From Acidobacteriaceae bacterium (lineage in GTDB: Bacteria > Acidobacteriota > Terriglobia > Terriglobales > Acidobacteriaceae), in contig PLYW01000077.1 in the NCBI GenBank assembly GCA_003151875.1, positions 1 to 7,670 on the forward strand: a stretch of 7,670 bases of DNA. The letters run 5' to 3'. Both the position numbers and the translations under genes were made by a program. Positions 1 to 6,058 of this stretch are shown here, one piece after another. The notes beneath the pieces are model-generated. The model saw only the letters and a list, made by a program, of their open reading frames with translations. It ran no database searches and was not told the DNA's origin. The stretch's first letter is position 1. Each line of letters begins with the position of its first letter.

Positions 1-2192
<2,192 letters not shown>

Positions 2193-2211
2193 GGACGCTT
2201 AAAATCAGCGG

Positions 2212-2240
2212 AGCCCGGGGCGTAAGCTCCGGGCTTTTTT
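2212..2240 (+). terminator. Intrinsic terminator after rpoC
   Basis: A 10-bp GC-rich stem (2212-2221 with 2226-2235, one G-U pair) is capped by GTAA, which would be a GNRA tetraloop in RNA. It runs straight into six T residues (2235-2240). It starts 19 bases after the rpoC stop, so it is a classic Rho-independent terminator and should end the rpoBC transcript. This implies the next gene has its own promoter. Confidence 0.92.
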
Positions 2241-2274
2241 CATTCGACTGACACTCCATTGTTGCGCTGTGATC

Positions 2275-2321
2275 CCCCTCATTCGAAAACCGCGAATGCG
2301 TGGGGCACCCAGCTAGGTGCC
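2275..2321 (+). repeat. Palindromic intergenic repeat, copy 1
   Basis: A hairpin-forming element: CATTCG (2280-2285) pairs with CGAATG (2293-2298) around a 7-base loop. It is flanked by CCCC (2275-2278), which can pair with GGGG (2302-2305). It continues into TGGGGCACCCAGC (2301-2313), and GGCACC (2304-2309) with GGTGCC (2316-2321) offers a second, competing 6-bp stem. The 13-mer recurs with one difference on the minus strand at 5937-5949, next to a similarly built hairpin. No T-run follows, so it is not an obvious terminator. A dispersed REP-like element is the likeliest reading; this is inference from two copies. Confidence 0.55.
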
Positions 2322-2328
2322 AATCGCC

Positions 2329-2370
2329 CACTGGCAACTGGCAACTGACAACTGGTAACTGACAACTGTT
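2329..2370 (+). repeat. Six imperfect 7-bp tandem repeats (consensus AACTGRY)
   Basis: Six contiguous heptamers: CACTGGC, AACTGGC, AACTGAC, AACTGGT, AACTGAC, AACTGTT. The core ACTG is invariant and variation is confined to the first base and the last two. The array lies between the rpoC terminator and the BrkB-family gene, just after the palindromic repeat. It resembles the short heptanucleotide tandem repeats found between genes in several bacterial groups. Length change by slippage could alter spacing in front of the next gene. Confidence 0.8.
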
Positions 2371-2388
2371 TGTCCGAGTGTGTAAACT
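2359..2388 (+). promoter_or_regulatory. Possible sigma-70-type promoter for the BrkB-family gene
   Basis: CTGACA (2359-2364, one mismatch to TTGACA) is followed after 18 bases by TAAACT (2383-2388, four of six to TATAAT). Transcription would start near 2395, leaving an almost leaderless message for the ATG at 2404, or a short leader if translation starts at ATG 2422. The -35 lies inside a heptamer repeat, so the repeat array may itself supply promoter-like sequence. Chance matches of this quality are common. Confidence 0.25.
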
Positions 2389-2403
2389 TCCCTTTCCAGT
2401 CAA

Positions 2404-3300
2404 ATGCCGGCTTTTCAGTCTATGCGGCGGTTCCTTCTACACTTTCGGGTCGCACTGTGGCGTGCTTTTCAGCACGACGCGTTCGCTGTGGCCAAGGGGA
2501 CGGCCTTTTCTGCCATCTTCACGTTGTTCCCGGCGGTGCTTCTGGTGGCCTCGGTGCTCTCAGAGTCGCACACCACAGAGGCATTCATTCGCGAGATCGG
2601 CCGCGCCGTAGGGCGGATTCTGCCGGAAGGGACAAGCGCCGCCGTCCTGCAATACTTCAGCGGCACCAAACCCGTCAGTGTGAGGACGCTGATCACCCTG
2701 GCAGTCATCACGCTGTGGACGGGATCGGGCACCATGATCTCGTGGATGGAGGGCTTCCGCAACGCCTATCAGATGCCCAAGGTCTGGGGGCTGGTGAAGG
2801 AGAGGATGATCGCCTTCCTGCTGGTGGTGCTGGCCGGCATCCCCATGGCCTTCTCTTCCTTCCTGCTGGTGTTCGGCAACCAGATCGAACACTGGATCGC
2901 CTACCACGTGGGCCACGAGTTTGGCCCGTATATTATTGGCCTGTGGACGGCCTTGCGCTGGATTATTGCAGCGCTCACCAGCATAGCCGTGGTCGGGCTC
3001 ATTTATCACTATGGAGTGCCGCGCACCCAGCCGTGGCATCGCGTGCTGCCGGGCGCGGCGCTGGCCACCGTGATGTGGTTTGTCTCCACTGTATTGTTCG
3101 GTGTCTATCTGCGCTACTTCGCCAACTACGATGCCATTTATGGCTCCGTCGCCACCGCCATCGCCTTGCTGATCTGGCTGTATATCGTTTCAATGGTGGT
3201 CCTGATTGGCGCCGAATTCAATGCTCTACGCTATCCCCGTTTCCTCTTTGGGGCCCATTCCGACGTCAACTCCGAGACGAAACGGGTGCAGGCCTCCTGA
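2404..3300 (+). CDS. YihY/BrkB-family (UPF0761-like) inner-membrane protein
   Basis: A 298-residue integral membrane protein. It fits the YihY/BrkB family by the N-terminal amphipathic part followed by AKGTAFSAIFTLFP (30-43), and by the C-terminal signature YGSVATAIALLIWLYIVSMVVLIGAEFNA (246-274). About six membrane segments can be read: near 30-52, 93-113, 135-158, 174-203, 213-236 and 248-272. Family names such as 'virulence factor BrkB' or 'ribonuclease BN' are historical and do not give a function; transport or envelope roles have been suggested. The start is uncertain. ATG 2404 is the first in frame after a stop at 2383-2385, but neither it nor ATG 2422 (Met7, giving MRRFLLHF) has a clear Shine-Dalgarno. 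It stands alone after the rpoC terminator, followed by a 117-base gap to the next same-strand gene. Confidence 0.93.
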   Translation: MPAFQSMRRFLLHFRVALWRAFQHDAFAVAKGTAFSAIFTLFPAVLLVASVLSESHTTEAFIREIGRAVGRILPEGTSAAVLQYFSGTKPVSVRTLITLAVITLWTGSGTMISWMEGFRNAYQMPKVWGLVKERMIAFLLVVLAGIPMAFSSFLLVFGNQIEHWIAYHVGHEFGPYIIGLWTALRWIIAALTSIAVVGLIYHYGVPRTQPWHRVLPGAALATVMWFVSTVLFGVYLRYFANYDAIYGSVATAIALLIWLYIVSMVVLIGAEFNALRYPRFLFGAHSDVNSETKRVQAS

Positions 3301-3417
3301 TGGGAGACACAAACTTTATGCGGCTGATGGCCGCGGGAAAGAATTCAGCGTGTTCGAAATGAAAAACGGCAAGCCCATGAGCCGAAGCAAAACTCAGGGC
3401 TGAGAGGCGGCAACACT

Positions 3418-3717
3418 ATGGCGCAAGAAATCGTTTCAATAGCGGTCCTGGAAGCTCTGCCCGGAAAGCAGGAAGAACTGCTGGCGAAACTACGCGAGCT
3501 TTATACCATGATGCACGCCAAGGGCTATTGTCGCGATACCCTGCATCACGATTCCTCCGACCCCGCCCGCTTTGTGCACGTGCGGCGCTGGACGTCGGCG
3601 GAGTTGCGCAGCGAAGCGCAAGTTGATCCCGAGGTGCATCGCCACTGGCAAATGCTGCCGGAATTGTGCACCATCCCAATTGTTTACGAGAGCCTGGAGA
3701 AGGTGTTCGAGAGCTAG
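3418..3717 (+). CDS. Small dimeric alpha/beta-barrel protein, antibiotic biosynthesis monooxygenase (ABM)-like
   Basis: A 99-residue soluble protein with the ferredoxin-like pattern of the ABM/YgiN superfamily: strand EIVSIAVLEALPG (4-16), helix KQEELLAKLRELYTMMHAKG (17-36), strands around YCRDTLHHDSSDPARFVHVRRW (37-58), then HRHWQMLPELC and a final strand TIPIVYESLEKVF. The opening phrase 'alpha-beta, PGKxEELLAxL' is typical of ABM proteins, which pair as dimers; members include quinol or polyketide monooxygenases, haem degraders and proteins with no known reaction. No residue seen here fixes a substrate. GAGAGG at 3402-3407 lies 10 bases before the ATG and supports this start. The gene may be co-transcribed with the BrkB-family gene upstream. 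It converges on the CPXCG gene, with 24 bases between the stops. Confidence 0.75.
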   Translation: MAQEIVSIAVLEALPGKQEELLAKLRELYTMMHAKGYCRDTLHHDSSDPARFVHVRRWTSAELRSEAQVDPEVHRHWQMLPELCTIPIVYESLEKVFES

Positions 3718-3751
3718 GACGGGCTGGTTCAGGGTTGTCCCTCAGCTCTCG
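3708..3751. terminator. Inverted repeat across the two convergent stop codons (possible bidirectional terminator)
   Basis: CGAGAGCT (3708-3715) and AGCTCTCG (3744-3751) are perfect 8-bp inverted repeats enclosing 28 bases. Inside, either GGAC/GTCC (3717-3720 with 3737-3740) or AGGG/CCCT (3731-3734 with 3739-3742) can extend the structure. Each arm is formed by the final Glu-Ser codons and the first stop-codon base of one gene, so both transcripts carry the hairpin at their coding end. There is no T-run on either side, so termination strength is doubtful. Confidence 0.45.
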
Positions 3752-3924
3752 CGTTCCGCGCAAATTACGAACTGCTCTTGTCGTGGGTCAAAGCGGACCG
3801 AGAGTAGGTTGGGCCGGCAGCAGACCTCGCAGTCTTCCACATACTGCTGTAACGGGCCCGCGGACTCGTCGACCGCGGTGGAGTTCCACTCTCCGCAATA
3901 GCTGCACTGGAAGCCACACTGCAT
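3742..3924 (-). CDS. CPXCG-motif cysteine-rich small protein (zinc-ribbon-like)
   Basis: A 60-residue protein matching the family of CPXCG-motif cysteine-rich proteins by the order F-x-C-x-YCGE, D-x-S-x-G-x-x-Q-x-YVEDC-x-VCC-x-P. Here the pairs are C7-x2-C10 (CSYCGE) and C32-x2-C35 (CEVC), with extra Cys at 3, 36 and 55. The first motif has Ser-Tyr where the family name implies Pro-x. The two CxxC pairs probably bind one zinc ion; biological role unknown. ATG 3922-3924 is the only plausible start: reading back, an in-frame TAA appears within eight codons with no other start codon between. No strong Shine-Dalgarno is seen. A GATAAT box on the minus strand (3945-3950) could be a -10. It is divergent from the receiver gene and convergent with the ABM-like gene. 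Confidence 0.85.
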   Translation of the reverse strand: MQCGFQCSYCGEWNSTAVDESAGPLQQYVEDCEVCCRPNLLSVRFDPRQEQFVICAERES

Positions 3925-4164
3925 GGCAAAACGCCTGAACCGTAATTATCGCCGACGGGCGCTTGTTCCTGAAACCGAACTTCAAAACAGGAATTGTCCC
4001 GATCTGACCCTGCTCATGCCGTAGTCTCCGTTTTCGCTTTTCCTTCGTATCCTCTTGGTTCGTCGAAGGTTACTACGGTCCCTAGCTCCCCTCGCCAACT
4101 GGCATAGAAACTGCATTAAAAGCGCTGTTCGCAGCCACGCGGCCAGCGTCTAGGCGATGGGATT
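3925..4164. promoter_or_regulatory. Divergent intergenic region between the CPXCG and receiver genes
   Basis: This 240-base spacer holds the starts of two divergent genes. Visible elements are a GATAAT -10-like box on the minus strand (3945-3950), a dyad TTCCTG (3966-3971)/CAGGAA (3988-3993) whose arms are 22 bp apart (about two helical turns), a pyrimidine-rich stretch around 4027-4060, and the sigma-54-like element listed separately. No convincing ORF or RNA gene is seen. The dyad could be an operator, but this is only a pattern. Confidence 0.4.
4100..4115 (+). promoter_or_regulatory. Candidate sigma-54 (RpoN) -24/-12 promoter for the receiver gene
   Basis: TGGCATAGAAACTGCA matches the RpoN consensus TGGCACG-N4-TTGCA at the key positions. 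GG (4101-4102) and GC (4113-4114) are separated by exactly 10 bases, and TGGCA and TGCA are intact; mismatches fall at the 6th, 7th and 12th consensus bases. Transcription would start near 4126, giving a leader of about 39 bases before ATG 4165. If correct, the gene needs an AAA+ enhancer-binding activator; no clear activator site was identified upstream. Confidence 0.4.
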
Positions 4165-4641
4165 ATGAACACATCTCCGGCCAGCATGAACGCTTCTTCG
4201 GGTCAAACAGAAGGAACCGAATCGACGATTCTTCTAGTGGAGGACGAACCGGTGGTCCGCGAAGTAACGCGCGCGGTATTAGAACATGCTGGGTATCGAG
4301 TGCTGGAGTGCAACGGTCCGGAAGAAGCTTTGCGCGTGGGGAGCGAGCATCGCGGCCATATTGGCCTGTTGCTGTCGGATGTGGTCATGCCCGGAATGAA
4401 CGGTCCGGAACTGGCGCTGCAATTGCAAAGTTTGCAGCCCGGGCTGATTGCAGTTTTCATGTCCGGTTACGCCGAGAGCTTTGTGCTGCGCAAGGTGACG
4501 CACAACAAAATGGCGCAGGGCGGCATGACAAATTACATCCAGAAACCCTTCACCATAAATGTGCTGCTGTCACGGGTGGCGGCGGCCCTGCGGACACACG
4601 CGAAAGCCAGCCAAGCTACGCTCAGTCTTTCAACTAGGTGA
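4165..4641 (+). CDS. Stand-alone response-regulator receiver (REC) protein
   Basis: A 158-residue CheY-like receiver with no output domain. A Ser/Thr-rich tail of about 20 residues precedes strand 1, TILLVEDEP (21-29), with the acidic pair E26/D27. The phospho-acceptor is D72 in LLLSDVVMPGMNGPEL, the switch Ser is S100 in FMSGY, and the conserved Lys is K127 in IQKPF. Thus all catalytic residues are present. The sequence most resembles receivers attached to hybrid histidine kinases (RPGL-type helix, MSGY, KPFT). It probably acts by protein contact or as a phosphate relay, with a kinase encoded elsewhere. Between MSGYAES and YIQKPF the stretch FVLRKVTHNKMAQGGMTN is basic and somewhat longer than usual. 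Met8 (4186) is an alternative start; no strong Shine-Dalgarno is seen. The 3' end overlaps the convergent gene by 12 bp. Confidence 0.93.
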   Translation: MNTSPASMNASSGQTEGTESTILLVEDEPVVREVTRAVLEHAGYRVLECNGPEEALRVGSEHRGHIGLLLSDVVMPGMNGPELALQLQSLQPGLIAVFMSGYAESFVLRKVTHNKMAQGGMTNYIQKPFTINVLLSRVAAALRTHAKASQATLSLSTR

Positions 4642-5589
4642 CTGGGACAAGGGGTAACCGACTGTTATCGTCGTTCCCGGCGGAATAATTGATCCGAGCG
4701 ATACGGGTGCCTTCTCTGGTGACTTAGGCGACTCGGTTTCGGAGCGTGGGGGCGATACCGGAGCTGCTTGGTCAGGCTTAGCCTTTAGGTGATTCGGCGT
4801 CTTGTCAATGTCATCGCAGGCGTGCTCGCCAATGCAGGTGCCAGACGTGCCATTCAACCATGCCGGCGCGTCGTCGGTTTCAACCGTTCCAGAGCCGCGC
4901 GTCATGTTGATGAGCACACCCGAAGGCTGGCCGTTGATGAGGGGTATATTCGTGTGCACTTCGGTCTTATACCCGGATTTTTCAGCGGTGAGGTTTGCCG
5001 TACCGGGGAGGAAATCTCTACCAGGGCGCCCATTCGGGTCTTGGGTTCCGGGCGGAGAAGGAACTTCGATCACGTAAAAGCCCTTGTAACTGGTTGTGGC
5101 CTCCATCGGCTCGACTGACTTGCCTTGCAAGCGTATGCGAACGTCAGCCACAGGCTGGTTCTGATCGTCAACTGCGTAACCCGCAACCACGGTGTAACCG
5201 GGCCGGATTTGAGCATTGGCAGCCGCGACTTCTTCAGGTTCCTTCACCGGGTCAAGGATTGCCCCGGTCGGATAGCGTGGATCTCGACCGTTGGATAACG
5301 TGTTCTCGCCAGGCAGCACAGTGAACTGATAGATCATCGGCTTATATCCCGGCGCCGTGACCTTTTCCTGATATTCCCCGGGGGAAAGATAGACTTTGGC
5401 CCTTCCGTCCTTGTCGGTTTCGACTGACCGCGATTCCGGGCCTTTGAATTCGACAGTAGCTTGGATGGCGATGTGGGTCGCGCTATCTATCACTTCAACG
5501 ACAACGGTTACGCTTGTCTGTGCGTTGCACAACGTGACGACGACTAACGCGTAAACAATCGCAAGGATGGCCAGCACGTGGCGATTCAT
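4630..5589 (-). CDS. Secreted protein with two carboxypeptidase-regulatory-like (Ig-like) domains
   Basis: A 319-residue exported protein. Residues 1-23 form a signal peptide (hydrophobic LAILAIVYALVVVTL, cleavage expected after CNA-23); Leu before Cys21 argues against a lipobox. Domain 1 (about 26-95) has the beta-sandwich pattern of CarboxypepD_reg/PEGA/CnaB-type repeats: VEVIDSATHIAIQATVEF, then TDKDGRAKVYLSPGEYQEKVTAPGYKP. Domain 2 (about 132-230) repeats the theme: VAGYAVDDQNQPVADVRIRL, TSYKGFYVIEVPSPPG, LTAEKSGYKTEV. The tail has a small loop C252-x5-C258 and then a Pro/Ser/Glu-rich linker (270-319), which may span or contact the envelope. No enzyme motif is visible, so a binding or structural role is likely. 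The start is firm: GGAGGG (complement of 5595-5600) sits 5 bases before the ATG. Codon use looks less GC-biased than in rpoC. Confidence 0.82.
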   Translation of the reverse strand: MNRHVLAILAIVYALVVVTLCNAQTSVTVVVEVIDSATHIAIQATVEFKGPESRSVETDKDGRAKVYLSPGEYQEKVTAPGYKPMIYQFTVLPGENTLSNGRDPRYPTGAILDPVKEPEEVAAANAQIRPGYTVVAGYAVDDQNQPVADVRIRLQGKSVEPMEATTSYKGFYVIEVPSPPGTQDPNGRPGRDFLPGTANLTAEKSGYKTEVHTNIPLINGQPSGVLINMTRGSGTVETDDAPAWLNGTSGTCIGEHACDDIDKTPNHLKAKPDQAAPVSPPRSETESPKSPEKAPVSLGSIIPPGTTITVGYPLSQSPS

Positions 5590-5643
5590 TTCTACCCTCC
5601 ATTAGACAGAGCGATGTGAATTGTCACCCTGTCCTATCTTTCT

Positions 5644-5892
5644 GTGGCCTGTGAGCGGTGTGGGAATATCAGCACGAGGGAAATTCCAAAACACCCCCGG
5701 CCTCCCATAATTGATCTCCCTTTCTCGCAGCACTTGGCGACTACAGCCTGCGTTGCCTGCGAAGACTTCCGTTTGTCATCTTCGCGACTAACATTATGCC
5801 TCCGATGTCCGCTCCGGCGCTCCTTTTTCACTAGCAGCCCCGGCGTTGACGAAATGCGCAGTAAACGCCCTCCCCGCAGTTCGGAACAGTAG
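5644..5892 (+). CDS. Possible small protein with three CxxC motifs (doubtful)
   Basis: A GTG-initiated frame of 82 codons. It begins M-A-C-E-R-C-G and contains two more CxxC pairs: CVAC (37-40) and CLRC (52-55). An N-terminal MxCxxCG followed by further CxxC pairs is how many small zinc-ribbon proteins look, which is why it is recorded. Against it: no Shine-Dalgarno upstream of the GTG, third codon positions that are not strongly GC-biased as in rpoC, a Pro/Arg/Ser-rich end, and no family I recognise. It would be transcribed divergently from the secreted-protein gene, 54 bases away. It may be only chance, or a decayed gene. Confidence 0.2.
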   Translation: MACERCGNISTREIPKHPRPPIIDLPFSQHLATTACVACEDFRLSSSRLTLCLRCPLRRSFFTSSPGVDEMRSKRPPRSSEQ

Positions 5893-5936
5893 GAGACGAG
5901 TTCCGACTACATGCACCATGGAGTGTCATGCTTGGC

Positions 5937-5980
5937 GCTGGGTACCCCATCCTTTCGCCCGCCTTTGGCGACAGGGTGGG
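5937..5980 (-). repeat. Palindromic intergenic repeat, copy 2 (inverted relative to copy 1)
   Basis: A long hairpin: CCCATCCT (5946-5953) pairs with AGGGTGGG (5973-5980, one G-T pair), then a T/C mismatch, then TCGCC (5955-5959) pairs with GGCGA (5967-5971) around a 7-base loop. Read on the minus strand it is followed by TGGGGTACCCAGC (5937-5949), 12 of 13 bases identical to copy 1 at 2301-2313. The 7-base loop, a CGAA-containing arm and G4 flank are shared features. It lies about 80 bases before the LptC-like gene and has no T-run. Confidence 0.6.
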
Positions 5981-6058
5981 AGGCGCTTAGTCCAGCGACC
6001 TCTTACGCCGCCCGTCCAAGTTCCGCCGGCCCTGCCGCTGGCGTAATATCGAGCATAG

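Larger units (their letters stand above)
5590..6058. other. 469-base region without an established gene
   Basis: This lies between two divergent genes. It contains the leader and presumably the promoter of the secreted-protein gene (right-to-left), an interrupted dyad GGTGT-G-GGAAT (5657-5667)/ATTCC-AAA-ACACC (5683-5695), a possible small Cys-rich ORF (5644-5892), the palindromic repeat copy 2 (5937-5980), and a TAATAT box (6044-6049) just before the LptC-like gene. No RNA gene is recognisable. Confidence 0.6.

Noticed and set aside
2329..2370. CRISPR-like array
   Set aside because: Units are 7 bp with no spacers, so these are simple tandem repeats.
2370..3362. 330-codon frame overlapping the BrkB-family gene
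   Set aside because: The in-frame product at 2404-3300 has clear membrane segments and the family signature; this frame gives an Arg-rich translation without a domain.
3318..3403. Two overlapping 14-codon ORFs (3318-3362, 3359-3403) before the ABM-like gene
   Set aside because: The ATG/TGA overlap looks like coupled leader peptides, but there is no ribosome site, no attenuator hairpin and no codon bias.
5657..5695. Riboswitch or structured leader of the secreted-protein gene
   Set aside because: Only two short 5-bp arms with unequal spacing; no known riboswitch motif is recognisable and it may fall upstream of the transcript start.
5634..5831. 65-codon minus-strand frame in the 5590-6058 spacer
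   Set aside because: Basic, low-complexity translation with no ribosome site; no motif supports it.
5946..5980. Intrinsic terminator upstream of the LptC-like gene
   Set aside because: The hairpin is strong but has no T-run on either strand, and its end sequence is shared with the 2301-2313 element, so a repeat is the better reading.
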